From Rhodobacter sp. (GTDB taxonomy: Bacteria > Pseudomonadota > Alphaproteobacteria > Rhodobacterales > Rhodobacteraceae): 64,000 nucleotides of DNA. Made by a program: the position numbers and the translations under genes. Position 1 is the stretch's first letter; each line of letters opens with the position of its first letter. The notes beneath the pieces were generated by a model that worked only from the letters and a program-made list of their open reading frames with translations, ran no database searches and had not been told where the DNA came from. Positions 1 through 9,195 of the stretch are shown piece by piece. The DNA is taken from contig JAIXXB010000015.1 in the NCBI GenBank assembly GCA_027490955.1, positions 1 through 64,000 of the forward strand, read 5' to 3'.

Positions 1-2156
1 ACGGTGCTGGAGGTCGCGCTGTAGCTGCCATTGGCCGCAACCGTCGCCGTCACCGTCTCGCCCGAGGGCATGGTGACCGAAACCGTCGCACCCGGCTCGC
101 CCGTGCCCGTCACCGTCAGTGTGCCATCGGCATTGCCTGCCCCTGCCACAACCGTCGGCGCGGAGGGCGCGGTGGTGTCGTCATAGGGCGCGGTATTACC
201 GAATTCGTCACCATTTACATTTTCGGCAGTGGCCTCAATCGTGCCTTCGGGCTGAGGCGTGGCCGATGTGACGGGGCCATAAGCGCCGTCTGCCCCCGCT
301 GTGGCCGTTGCGCTGGTGCCATCTGGAAAGACGATGGTGACCACCGCCAAGGGCGCAGCGCGGCCCGAAACATTTATCGTGCCGTTGGCATTTTCTGTCG
401 TCACAATGGTCGGCGTTGACACCGCCGCGATGGTCGCGTCCAACAGCGCCTGCAATTCTGCAACTGTATCAGTGGCCAAACCATCATTTGATGCCGCCAT
501 AATCGCATCAAGGAATGGTTCCAAAAACGGCGATGGCGCCGTCAGGCCTGTCAGGCCCAATGCGGTAAAATTCGCCTCGGTCAGCTGCGAGACCACGGCC
601 TGTTCGACGGGCGATCCCACCTGCAGCGATGCCAGTTGCTGCACTGCGCCAACTGTGTTGACAAGATTTTGGAAACTGGCGATCGAATCAAGGGCATCAT
701 TGCGCCCCGAATTCATAGAGGTGCCATTGACCGCATCGGTCAATAGATTGGTCACTTGCGGCAAAGTCGAGGCCCCCGAGTTATCGACAGGGGGGGTATT
801 GTCCACGTTCAAGGCAGGCGCACGAAGCAAATCTGCCAGATTTTGGGTATTGCCCGGATTGTTGAATTCGTATTCCGCGGCCCCATCCAGCAGCGCATCA
901 CGCACATCTTCCAAAATGTCCGCCGCAGGCGCACCGCCCGCAATGATCGCGGCCATATCGGCAATGGTTTTTTCTTGATTGCCGCTGTTCAGCTGGTCAA
1001 GGCCCGACAGCATCGCCAATACTTGGCCATAGCTTTCACCATCAGTGATATTTCCATCGGTATCGTCAAAATCATCGTCAAAAATGTTTACTGGCGTAAT
1101 TCCTTGCAGGCTGGGCAAGCCCAAGGCATCTGCAACCGCATCGTTGGATTGGGTGACCAGCGCTGCGGAAATCCCATCGGGGGGGAAGGTGCCATCGGGG
1201 GCAATCCCTGCCACCTGCGCCGCAATGGTGGTGGCTGGGTTGATATTAAGTTGCACAAAGGTGCGGTTTGGCCCATCGGGCGCACCAAGCGCCAAGGCCA
1301 TCATCGTGGATGTCACATCAACAGGGGCACCGCTCGTTTCATCGCGATAATCGGGCGCAGCATTTTCATCGCGCAGCACCGCCACGATCACATTGTACGA
1401 ACCTGCCAAAGTAACGCTGAACTGACCATCAGCATCCAATTCCACATCTGCCAGAATCAGATTGCCATCGCCGTCATACAGATCAACAACCAGACCATGG
1501 CCCGCCACAATTGGCCCCGCCACAACATTGCCGTTGATATCCGTGATCGGCAACTCAATTTCATTCGAGCGGTTGCCATCGGCATCAATGGCAACGATTC
1601 CCCCTTTGAAATTGGCGGTCGAACCATTCGGAAAATCTGCTGCAGGAATGGCCCAAGTGCCATTTGCCAGCACTGTTGTTGAAATCCGCTGGCCCGCCGC
1701 ATCCAGCATGGGGTTGCCATTGCGATCAAGCAACAAAATCGTCGAGCCAGGCTCGCCCGTACCCGTCAGGCCAAGCGGCCCAAAACTGGTGACCCTCGGC
1801 ATCAAAGGATCTGTGCCAGAGCCTATCGCATAGGCGCCCAAACTTGCAAAGGACAAGAGCGCAAGGATGTCTTCCATACCCAAAACGCCGCCACCGACAA
1901 AATCCAAAACTGGAACCCCGTCGGAATCGGCAAAGTAATCAACAATCCGTACAGTTTCGCCATTGGTTAGCGTCAGGATCAGGTCATCACCCGACCGCGT
2001 GCCAGCCGCAACATCCTCTGCCGCAAAAGACAGCTGAATCACCCGCGTCTGGTCATAGATGGCATAGGTGGCAGATTGATCGCTGGGGATAACCGCAATT
2101 TCATTGGGGGCAACGCCCGTTGGAGCTGCCACAGGTTTAAACCAATCATTTGCCAT
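1..2156 (-). CDS. Giant BapA/LapA-like repeat adhesin, N-terminal part (runs off left edge)
   Basis: This is a surface or biofilm adhesin exported by type I secretion; only about 718 N-terminal residues are in the window. The first ~110 residues (starting MANDWFKPVAAP) resemble the prefix domain of BapA-type proteins, including the stretch GETVRIVDYF. A 'GLTGTGEPGSTILLLDRNGN' Ig-like segment follows. After it comes a Thr/Ser/Asp-rich linker region, and then tandem bacterial Ig-like modules begin, for example 'GTLTVTGTGEPGATVSVTMP' near the edge. There is no Sec signal peptide, as expected for type I secretion. The ATG at 2156 is preceded by a weak AGGTG. It diverges from the secretion ABC transporter at 2689, and that pairing supports the role. 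The C-terminal repeats and secretion signal are outside the window. The family call is from motif memory, without a search. Confidence 0.8.
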   Translation of the reverse strand, partial: MANDWFKPVAAPTGVAPNEIAVIPSDQSATYAIYDQTRVIQLSFAAEDVAAGTRSGDDLILTLTNGETVRIVDYFADSDGVPVLDFVGGGVLGMEDILALLSFASLGAYAIGSGTDPLMPRVTSFGPLGLTGTGEPGSTILLLDRNGNPMLDAAGQRISTTVLANGTWAIPAADFPNGSTANFKGGIVAIDADGNRSNEIELPITDINGNVVAGPIVAGHGLVVDLYDGDGNLILADVELDADGQFSVTLAGSYNVIVAVLRDENAAPDYRDETSGAPVDVTSTMMALALGAPDGPNRTFVQLNINPATTIAAQVAGIAPDGTFPPDGISAALVTQSNDAVADALGLPSLQGITPVNIFDDDFDDTDGNITDGESYGQVLAMLSGLDQLNSGNQEKTIADMAAIIAGGAPAADILEDVRDALLDGAAEYEFNNPGNTQNLADLLRAPALNVDNTPPVDNSGASTLPQVTNLLTDAVNGTSMNSGRNDALDSIASFQNLVNTVGAVQQLASLQVGSPVEQAVVSQLTEANFTALGLTGLTAPSPFLEPFLDAIMAASNDGLATDTVAELQALLDATIAAVSTPTIVTTENANGTINVSGRAAPLAVVTIVFPDGTSATATAGADGAYGPVTSATPQPEGTIEATAENVNGDEFGNTAPYDDTTAPSAPTVVAGAGNADGTLTVTGTGEPGATVSVTMPSGETVTATVAANGSYSATSST

Positions 2157-2688
2157 ATCCGCACCTATCCAACTGTTTCTTTTTGCGCCTCGACTGACCC
2201 AGCAACACGCCCCTTTCCCCGCGCAGATCCCGCCAACAAACGGAGGCTACGGGTTGTGTGCCAAAGGCCAAGGATGAGTTAATGGATCGCTAATCTAAAG
2301 CATACAAAAAAATACACTTTTGGTGAAAAACAGCAGAGTATCTTTCCGATTTTCGAAACAAACTAGCGCGCATCTTGCAACATCAGCGCGCCTAGATAAT
2401 TGAAATTATGAAGGTTTCTGTCGACTCTGGCGCAGGGCGGCCCATCAAACCCGTGCCAGCATGTTGCTGATCGACAACAACGCGCGCAGGTGCTGCTATA
2501 ATCTTGACTTAAATTCGGCGCAAACTCGCCTAGATCATTCATCTAGATGTTGATTGGGCGAGCGCGGCCATCACGTGCATCAAAGGTGTCTTGCACGCGG
2601 GGCAGAAACAACGCAGAAAAAGGAACATCGCCGATCTTGTGGCGATCATGGGCCAGATCGTGCAGGCAAGGACATTGATTTGAATGAA
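2157..2688. promoter_or_regulatory. Divergent intergenic region between adhesin and secretion genes, with AT-rich palindromes
   Basis: No gene was found in these 532 bases, which are AT-richer than the flanking coding DNA. Two symmetric sequences stand out. ATAATT-GA-AATTAT lies at 2396-2409. CTAGAT-CATTC-ATCTAG at 2530-2546 overlaps the 10-bp palindrome CATCTAGATG at 2540-2549. They lie between two divergent genes and could be operators for either. A TTG at 2554 would extend the downstream reading frame, but that extension does not look like family sequence. Confidence 0.4.
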
Positions 2689-4824
2689 ATGAACGCCTCA
2701 TTGGCAGCGGATGCAAATCAAGACAAATGGGTCGCCTTGTCCGAGGCTTTGGCTCAGCGTTTTGACATGCAATATGACCGACTATATCTGCGCGACACCA
2801 TCGCGCGCGTCATCCAAGACCAAGGGCCAACATCGCTTATTTTCGATGAAATTGCGCGGCAGTTCAAAAAAGATACAACCTTTCTGGAATATCGGGATTT
2901 AAGGAATTTCGAAAAAAAATTCCCAATACTGGTTTGGACAAGTGCAGGCAAACCCTTTCTGCTGACGGGGCGGGCCACGCGCCGGCGTTACCTTGCCCTG
3001 CATCTGGACCAAACGGGCCAGATGATTGAAGACTATATCAGTTTTGCCCAACTCAAAAAGGACTGGGGCGCGGCGGTTGCCTTTGACGATGCCATTCCTG
3101 TCGAAACATGGGAGCAAGGCAGTATTACAACAAAAGGCAAGAATTGGTTTTGGGGCGCCATTTCACCGCTATTCGGCACGATGCGGTATTTGATTTTAGC
3201 AGCGATTTTCGGAAATATCTTGGCGATTGCGGCGTCACTCTTTTCGATGCAGGTCTGGGATAGGGTCGTTCCTGCGCAATCCTTAAACTCTTTGGCGGTT
3301 TTGGCAGGTGGAGTTGCTGTCGCCTCTATTTTTGAAATGATCTTGCGCATGCAAAGATCGGCCCTGATCGACAATGTGGGCAAAGGCGTTGATTTGCATA
3401 TATCGGCCAGCGTTTTTTCCCATATGCTGCATTTAAAGGCAGATGCCAGACCCACAAGTTTAGGCTCGCTTGCGGCGCAGATTCGCGAGATCAACCAAAT
3501 AAGAGATGCGATATCATCGACCATGCTCAGCGCGGCCATTGATATGCCGTTTATCTTTATTTACTGTACAGTGATCTATATCATTGGTGGCGCGTTGGTT
3601 TATCCGATTTTGGCGGTTATCCCAATTATCATTTTGGCTGGCCTTCTGGTGCAATTTCCCTTGGCCAAATTGGCGCAAATGGGGTTGGAAGAAGCCTCTT
3701 TGCGCAATGCGCTGATTGTGGAAACTGTGTTAAAATCAGACGAGGTGAAACTACAGCAAGCTGAAAGCACCATGCAGTTGCGCTGGAACCGCACCATCGA
3801 AGAAAGCCATTCCATCAGCACCAAACAAAGGTTTTGGCGCGATTTTCTGTCAAACTTCACGCAGATTCTGCAACAATTTGGGTATGTTGGTGTCATCAGT
3901 TTGGGCGCGATCATGGTGATCGATGGGCAGGCGACCATGGGGCAAGTTATTGCTTGCTCTATTTTGACAAGCCGTTCCATCGCCCCCCTCACCCAAGTGT
4001 CCGCCGTTTTGGCGACCTTGCAAGGCAGTATTATGGCCAAACGCAGCATTGATGCCATGATGCAGCGCCCCGCCGATACGCCCAGCAATGCCCATTTGCG
4101 CCGCGACCTTGCCGCGCCTGTTTTGGAATTGCGCAATTTAAGCTATAAATATCCCAATACCGAAAATATCATTTTGGATATCAACAGCCTTAAAATCGGG
4201 TATGGGGAAAGGATCGGCATTGTTGGCCGTATCGGATCGGGAAAGTCGACATTGCTTCGGGTTTTATCGGGCTTGGCCGAACCCGCTGGCGGTGTCATCT
4301 TGCTAGATAATACAGAAATAAATGCCATTCACCCCGTGGATGTGCGGCGCAGCATTGGCTATCAGTCGCAAGGCTCGGCATTGTTTCGCGGCACAATTCG
4401 CGAAAACCTTGCGATCGCGCGGCCATCCGCACAAGATGCCGACATGATTGCCGCCTGCGAAGTGTCGGGGGTTTTGGATTTGATCAAGAACGCGCCGCGC
4501 GGGCTGGATTTGCAAATTAACGAGGCGGGTCAAGGGCTTTCGGGTGGGCAGAAACAATCGCTTTTGCTGGCCCGCGCGATTTTGCGCAATCCAAAAATCT
4601 TGCTTTTGGACGAGCCGACGGCCGCGATGGATGACCAAACCGAAGCGAAATTCATCACCGATTTGAATGTTTGGGCGGCAGATCGCACGATGATTATTGC
4701 CACACATCGCATGCGCCCGCTGAGCATTTGTCACAGGCTTTTGGTGATTGAAAATGGTCGCATTGTTTTGGATGGGCCAAAAGATGACATCATCGCCAAA
4801 CTTAGTGGGAAGACTGGTTCATAA
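2689..4824 (+). CDS. Type I secretion ABC transporter/permease (LapB-like)
   Basis: This inner-membrane ATPase and permease drives one-step export of RTX or adhesin substrates. It has 711 residues, the size of LapB/HlyB-type exporters. The order is an N-terminal C39-peptidase-like domain (about 1-130) with no obvious catalytic cysteine, a membrane domain of about six helices (about 160-450), and a nucleotide-binding domain. The latter shows Walker A GRIGSGKS near residue 513, the signature LSGGQ near 616, Walker B ILLLDEPT near 635 and the H-loop ATHR near 671. The ATG at 2689 was preferred over an upstream TTG at 2554 because the extra residues look non-coding. The stop overlaps the adaptor start by one base (TAATG), so the two are translationally coupled. 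The outer-membrane TolC partner is not in the window. Confidence 0.9.
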   Translation: MNASLAADANQDKWVALSEALAQRFDMQYDRLYLRDTIARVIQDQGPTSLIFDEIARQFKKDTTFLEYRDLRNFEKKFPILVWTSAGKPFLLTGRATRRRYLALHLDQTGQMIEDYISFAQLKKDWGAAVAFDDAIPVETWEQGSITTKGKNWFWGAISPLFGTMRYLILAAIFGNILAIAASLFSMQVWDRVVPAQSLNSLAVLAGGVAVASIFEMILRMQRSALIDNVGKGVDLHISASVFSHMLHLKADARPTSLGSLAAQIREINQIRDAISSTMLSAAIDMPFIFIYCTVIYIIGGALVYPILAVIPIIILAGLLVQFPLAKLAQMGLEEASLRNALIVETVLKSDEVKLQQAESTMQLRWNRTIEESHSISTKQRFWRDFLSNFTQILQQFGYVGVISLGAIMVIDGQATMGQVIACSILTSRSIAPLTQVSAVLATLQGSIMAKRSIDAMMQRPADTPSNAHLRRDLAAPVLELRNLSYKYPNTENIILDINSLKIGYGERIGIVGRIGSGKSTLLRVLSGLAEPAGGVILLDNTEINAIHPVDVRRSIGYQSQGSALFRGTIRENLAIARPSAQDADMIAACEVSGVLDLIKNAPRGLDLQINEAGQGLSGGQKQSLLLARAILRNPKILLLDEPTAAMDDQTEAKFITDLNVWAADRTMIIATHRMRPLSICHRLLVIENGRIVLDGPKDDIIAKLSGKTGS

Positions 4825-5993
4825 TGGCTGACCTTCTTTACCATCGCAACACAGCAGGTATGTTTCAGCGCCGCATTATTTTGCTGATCTGCTTTGTCAT
4901 TTTTGTGTTTTTGTCTTGGGCGGCAAGTTTTTCGATTGACGAGGTGGCCATTGGGCAGGGGCGCGTTATTCCATCTTCGAAAACGCAACTTGTGCAAACT
5001 GTCCAAGGTGGCCGCCTGATAGAGATTAAGGCGAAAGAGGGTGAGATTGTCGAGGCAGGCCAATTGCTGGCCGTGCTAGACACCACCCAATTCGAGGCGG
5101 AATTGGCCGAGGTGCAAGCCGCAGTTTTAGAAGCCGAGGCGCAACAACAGGTGCTCAATGCGCTGTTGGCAGACCAAGATCGGGTGGTTTTAACGGGTGA
5201 TGTCATCCAATCGCCCGAACTTGTGCAGCAGAAAACCGCGCTGTTTCAGAAAATCCTGAATACCCATTTGCAGGCGGTGACCGATATTCGCACCGAATTG
5301 GATTTGCTGAAAAAAGAACGCGACATTTTGGATCAGGCGCGCATCAATGGGGGCAGCACGGAAATCGAGCTGTTGCGCCTTGACCAAAGAATTGCAGCCA
5401 CAAACTCTCGTCTCAACGAAGAATTGCAAAGTTACAAAAGCGATTTGCAATTGAAATTGGATGATGTGAACAAAGCGGTTCAGCAATTGAACATCCGCCT
5501 ATCTGGGATGAAAGGCACGATGACGGGCAGCGAATTGCGCTCGCCCACGCGCGGCGTGGTGCAGAAGATTCCAGTCAGCACCGAAGGGGGCGGCGTTTTG
5601 CCGCCCAATGGCACTGTGATGGAAATCGTCCCCATCGAAGAGCGTCTTTTGATTGAGGCGCGCTTTAGCCCGCGCGATATCGCCTTTATCAGCCCAGATT
5701 TGAAAGCGCGCATCAAGGTCACGGCCTATGATTATGCGATTTTTGGTGATCTGGAAGCGCGGGTGTTACGCGTCTCGCCAGATTCTATTCAATATGAAGG
5801 GCGGCCTGGTGAATATTATTTTGCCGTTACTTTGGAATCGACAAAGACCTATTTTGACACGCCCGATGGAAAGCAACTGGCCATCATGCCAGGCATGGTC
5901 ACAACAACCGAAATTGTCACCGGCAGTCGCACAATTTTGCAATATCTGCTGAAACCCTTGGGCAAGGCAACGGATGCGCTGCGCGAGCGGTAA
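4824..5993 (+). CDS. HlyD-family type I secretion periplasmic adaptor (LapC-like)
   Basis: This membrane-fusion protein bridges the ABC transporter and an outer-membrane channel. It has 389 residues. One membrane helix lies at about residues 14-33 (IILLICFVIFVF...). It is followed by a lipoyl/barrel-sandwich half ('VPSSKTQLVQTVQGG'-like region, GEIVEAGQLLAVLD), a long coiled-coil hairpin (about 90-220, rich in E, Q and L), and the second barrel half ending in 'GMVTTTEIVTGSRTILQYLLKPL', the typical C-terminal segment of HlyD/PrtE/LapC proteins. Its ATG overlaps the transporter stop. With the divergent adhesin and the two RTX-type proteins downstream, it completes two of the three parts of a type I machine. 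Confidence 0.92.
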   Translation: MADLLYHRNTAGMFQRRIILLICFVIFVFLSWAASFSIDEVAIGQGRVIPSSKTQLVQTVQGGRLIEIKAKEGEIVEAGQLLAVLDTTQFEAELAEVQAAVLEAEAQQQVLNALLADQDRVVLTGDVIQSPELVQQKTALFQKILNTHLQAVTDIRTELDLLKKERDILDQARINGGSTEIELLRLDQRIAATNSRLNEELQSYKSDLQLKLDDVNKAVQQLNIRLSGMKGTMTGSELRSPTRGVVQKIPVSTEGGGVLPPNGTVMEIVPIEERLLIEARFSPRDIAFISPDLKARIKVTAYDYAIFGDLEARVLRVSPDSIQYEGRPGEYYFAVTLESTKTYFDTPDGKQLAIMPGMVTTTEIVTGSRTILQYLLKPLGKATDALRER

Positions 5994-6096
5994 GGCCACT
6001 GCAGATGGATTGGGCCATTTTGGCGCAAAATTGGGTTCCACTTGATAACCCAAGGTTGAACATATAGCCTTGCCTATAGATGCAGTTTTAAAGGGG

Positions 6097-6531
6097 ATGA
6101 TGGTGTCTGGCGTTATTTGGCGCGGGTTTCATGGGCTTGGGTCTGCCTTTGGGGCGGCGGCGCTGTGCGTTATGGCCATGGCCGCAAACGCAGGGGGTAT
6201 CGCCTTGGGTGGTGTTGACTTTACCTGCAGCCCAGACCCGCAGCAGGCCCGCAAAATTGACCCAAAGCAGGCCGAATTGCTGTGCGCCGCCGCCAAAACT
6301 GCGCTACAAAATCTGCCGGCACCGCGCAGCCCCCCTGCCTTGCGGCTGATCGTGACCTCTGCCAATGATCGCAGCGCGGGTCTGGCAGGAACTTGGGTGT
6401 TTGCCAATGGCCAAGGCCGCAGCCTTGCACCGCTGCGCACCAGCTTTTTTGACACCACCGCCAGTCCAGCGCTGCACAGTCAATTTGTGCAGATGTTTTT
6501 CCAAGCGAACCCTATCCCTGATGGCCCATAA
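6097..6531 (+). CDS. Small exported protein of unknown function beside the M10 protease
   Basis: The family was not recognised. The 144-residue product starts with a Sec-type signal peptide (MMVSGVIWRGFHGLG, then a hydrophobic core, cleavage likely after AANA near residue 33). This leaves a mature part of about 110 residues with two cysteines (in DFTCSP and LLCAAA) that could form one disulfide. The start is uncertain: ATG codons at 6097 and 6100 both sit almost on top of an AAAGGGG ribosome-binding site, and a GTG at 6103 has better spacing. It lies 26 bases before the protease gene, so the two are probably co-transcribed. Small periplasmic two-cysteine proteins next to serralysin-type proteases are sometimes inhibitors. 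That role here is inference from position and size only. Confidence 0.6.
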   Translation: MMVSGVIWRGFHGLGSAFGAAALCVMAMAANAGGIALGGVDFTCSPDPQQARKIDPKQAELLCAAAKTALQNLPAPRSPPALRLIVTSANDRSAGLAGTWVFANGQGRSLAPLRTSFFDTTASPALHSQFVQMFFQANPIPDGP

Positions 6532-6557
6532 AGCCCTGTAGATGAAAGGAACCCGCC

Positions 6558-8924
6558 ATGTGTTTCATTTGCGCGCAGCGTGACCCGTCTGATGCTTTTG
6601 CGGGCAGCGTGACTCATTTGGGCCCAAAAACGCCCTCTGTGATCACGGATGATCCAATTTGGGCGGGCCGTGGGTTGGTCAGCGAAACGACAGATGCTGC
6701 TGAAAACACGGCCACGACCTATAGGCTAGAGGTTGGACAATCTGCCGAGGGGACGATTTCCAGCGACAGCGACGAAGATTGGTTCGCCATCGATTTGGTC
6801 ATGGGACGCAGCTATGATTTTCGGATGCTGGGGCTGGGGGGTGATTTTTTAAGCGACCCGCTGATCCGCCTGATGAATGCCTCTGGCACAGAAATCCGCG
6901 TGCAAGATGATGGATTTGCGCCACAACTGGACACCCATCAAACCGATACCGCCTTTTCCTTTACGGCGACCTATACGGGAACCTACTATATTCAGGCCGA
7001 TGCCTATAGCACGCAAACGGGCAGTTATCTGCTGTCTGTTACCCCTGATGTGGCAGGTACGCGGCCTGAATTCACAGTGGACGAGATTGCGTGGCAACTT
7101 ATCAACAACGGGGTGGCATTTTTCGGCGAAACCGAAGCCGTTGCGTTTAATGTCGGGGCAGATAACAGCCTCAGCGTGAACATCACGGCGCTGACGGCGG
7201 AAGGTCAAGTTCTGGCACGCGCTGCGCTGGATGTGTGGGCAGCCTATTTGGGTTTTAGCTTTGTCTATGTCAACAGCGGGGCCGAGATAACCTTTGACGA
7301 TGATCAAGACGGCGCATTTGCAAGCGGTGTGACCAGTGGTGGGTTTATCACCTCGGCTTCCGTCAATGTCAGCATCGACTGGCTCTCCGATGGCACAACC
7401 TTCAACAGCTATGCGTTTGAGACCTATATCCATGAGATCGGCCATGCTTTGGGCCTTGCCCATGGGGGCAATTACAATGGCAGCGCCACCTATGGCGTGG
7501 ACAATTACTATGTCAACGACTCGCTGGCGTGGTCGATCATGTCTTACATGCAGGCCGAAGGCGACGACATCAGTAGCAGTTGGAACACCTATGTGAAGGC
7601 CGCCTTCCAAGATATGTATACCCCGATGATCGCCGATATCCTTGCGGTGCAGCGCCTGTATGGTATCTCGTCTGGCACATTTACGGGCAATACAACCTAT
7701 GGCTTTGGCGGCACCACGGGCATTGCGGCCATTGATAATGCAGCCGCCACATCGGGCGCATTGATGGCGATGACCATCTTTGACACGGGCGGTATCGATA
7801 CGCTGGATTTCAGCCAAACCACTGCGGCGCAGGTGATTTCCTTGGCCAGTGAATCGCTGTCTTCGGTATTGGGCGGGCGGCATAACGTGGGCATTGCGCG
7901 CGGTGTGGTCATTGAAAACGCGATTTCGGGCGGCGGCGATGATTTGTTGGTGGGCAACGGGGCCGCCAATGAATTAAGGGGCGGAAATGGCAATGATACG
8001 CTGAACGGCGGCGGCGGGGATGACACGCTTTATGGCGGCGCGGGGGATGATTATTATGTTCTGAGCGCAGGAACAGATGTCATCGTTGACAACAGCGGCA
8101 GGAACGGGGCGCTGTCTGGCACGGCGATTGATCTGACCATTTCGGGCCTAGACGCGCTGCATAACGCGCGCGTGACGGGCCTTGATGCAGCCAATGTCTT
8201 GGGCAACGGCCTTGATAACCTGTTGCAAGGCAACACAAGCGATAACAACATCGACGGCGGCGCAGGCAATGATACCCTAGATGGTGGCGCATATGGCCGC
8301 GACTCGCTCTATGGTGGGATCGGTGCCGATCTGATCATCAGTGGGATAGAGGGCGACCTTTTGTCGGGCGGCGACGGGGTGGATGTGCTGTCTTATGCAA
8401 ATGCGGATGGCGGCGTTACTGTCAATCTGGCCAGCAACACTGCCTCTGGCGCCTATGCGCTTGGAGATGTGATTTCGGGATTCGAAGGCATAATCGGATC
8501 GCGCAACAATGACAGGCTGACGGGCAGCGCAGGCGAGAATAGCCTGCGCGGCGGCGGGGGCCGCGATGTTTTGGCGGGCGGGCTGGGCAATGATGTCTTT
8601 ATCTTTGCGGCCATCAGCGATGTCACGACAAACGCCAGCGCGACCGATGTGATCAGCGATTTCAAGCGCGGCGAAGATCGCATAGATCTGTCCATCATCG
8701 ACGCCAGCCGCATTCTGGGCACGGATGACGCCTTTGTGTTTCGCGGCAGGGCCGCATTTGGCAGCAGTTCTGCGGGCGAGATCAGATTTCAGCAGGTCAA
8801 CAATGCAGGCACCAGAAATGATTACACTTTGGTCTTTCTGGACAATGACGCCGACCGCAGCGCAGAAGGCGTGATCAAGGTTATGGGCCTGCACAGCTTT
8901 ACCGCGGGCGATTTTATTCTGTAA
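6558..8924 (+). CDS. Serralysin-like M10 metalloprotease with RTX repeats
   Basis: This is a secreted zinc protease of 788 residues. Visible parts in order are: a short leader (MCFICAQRDPSDAF) with no Sec signal; a pre-peptidase-type beta domain (about 55-160, 'SDEDWFAIDL...TYTGTYYIQADAYSTQTGSYLLSV'); the catalytic domain with zinc motif HEIGHALGLAH at residues 292-302 and the Met-turn SIMSYM near 326; and RTX nonapeptides (GNDTLNGGGGDD, GGAGDDYY near 478-500, more near 560-690). The C-terminus (DYTLVFLDNDADRSAEG...FTAGDFIL) is nearly the same as that of the protein at 9196-11622, which points to a shared type I secretion signal. A GAAAGGA ribosome-binding site precedes the ATG. The substrate is unknown. 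Confidence 0.92.
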   Translation: MCFICAQRDPSDAFAGSVTHLGPKTPSVITDDPIWAGRGLVSETTDAAENTATTYRLEVGQSAEGTISSDSDEDWFAIDLVMGRSYDFRMLGLGGDFLSDPLIRLMNASGTEIRVQDDGFAPQLDTHQTDTAFSFTATYTGTYYIQADAYSTQTGSYLLSVTPDVAGTRPEFTVDEIAWQLINNGVAFFGETEAVAFNVGADNSLSVNITALTAEGQVLARAALDVWAAYLGFSFVYVNSGAEITFDDDQDGAFASGVTSGGFITSASVNVSIDWLSDGTTFNSYAFETYIHEIGHALGLAHGGNYNGSATYGVDNYYVNDSLAWSIMSYMQAEGDDISSSWNTYVKAAFQDMYTPMIADILAVQRLYGISSGTFTGNTTYGFGGTTGIAAIDNAAATSGALMAMTIFDTGGIDTLDFSQTTAAQVISLASESLSSVLGGRHNVGIARGVVIENAISGGGDDLLVGNGAANELRGGNGNDTLNGGGGDDTLYGGAGDDYYVLSAGTDVIVDNSGRNGALSGTAIDLTISGLDALHNARVTGLDAANVLGNGLDNLLQGNTSDNNIDGGAGNDTLDGGAYGRDSLYGGIGADLIISGIEGDLLSGGDGVDVLSYANADGGVTVNLASNTASGAYALGDVISGFEGIIGSRNNDRLTGSAGENSLRGGGGRDVLAGGLGNDVFIFAAISDVTTNASATDVISDFKRGEDRIDLSIIDASRILGTDDAFVFRGRAAFGSSSAGEIRFQQVNNAGTRNDYTLVFLDNDADRSAEGVIKVMGLHSFTAGDFIL

Positions 8925-9195
8925 CCCGCCGCGCGACAGGCCGTGCAAGCAGCCGCCAAAGATGGGTAAATGCGCGGGCTGCATGCTGATAAGGCCAGCG
9001 GCATAGCCATGTTTGCGGCAGCGCCTTAGCGCATTGTCACCTTGTCTATTATGTGGGGATAGGGCCAGAGCCGATCACAGCTCCCCTAATCGCAAAAGCT
9101 GCATAAGTTAAATTTAATTCAACCTTTACGGGAAATAATGTTTTGACTATTCTGGCCCAGATGCCGCTTTTCCACTTGGCTTTGGGAAGTGCTTT

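Noticed and set aside
2507-2519. TATAAT at 2507 and TTGACT at 2514 as a sigma-70 promoter for the exporter.
   Set aside because: The two boxes are in the wrong order and no partner element lies at 16-18 bp from either.
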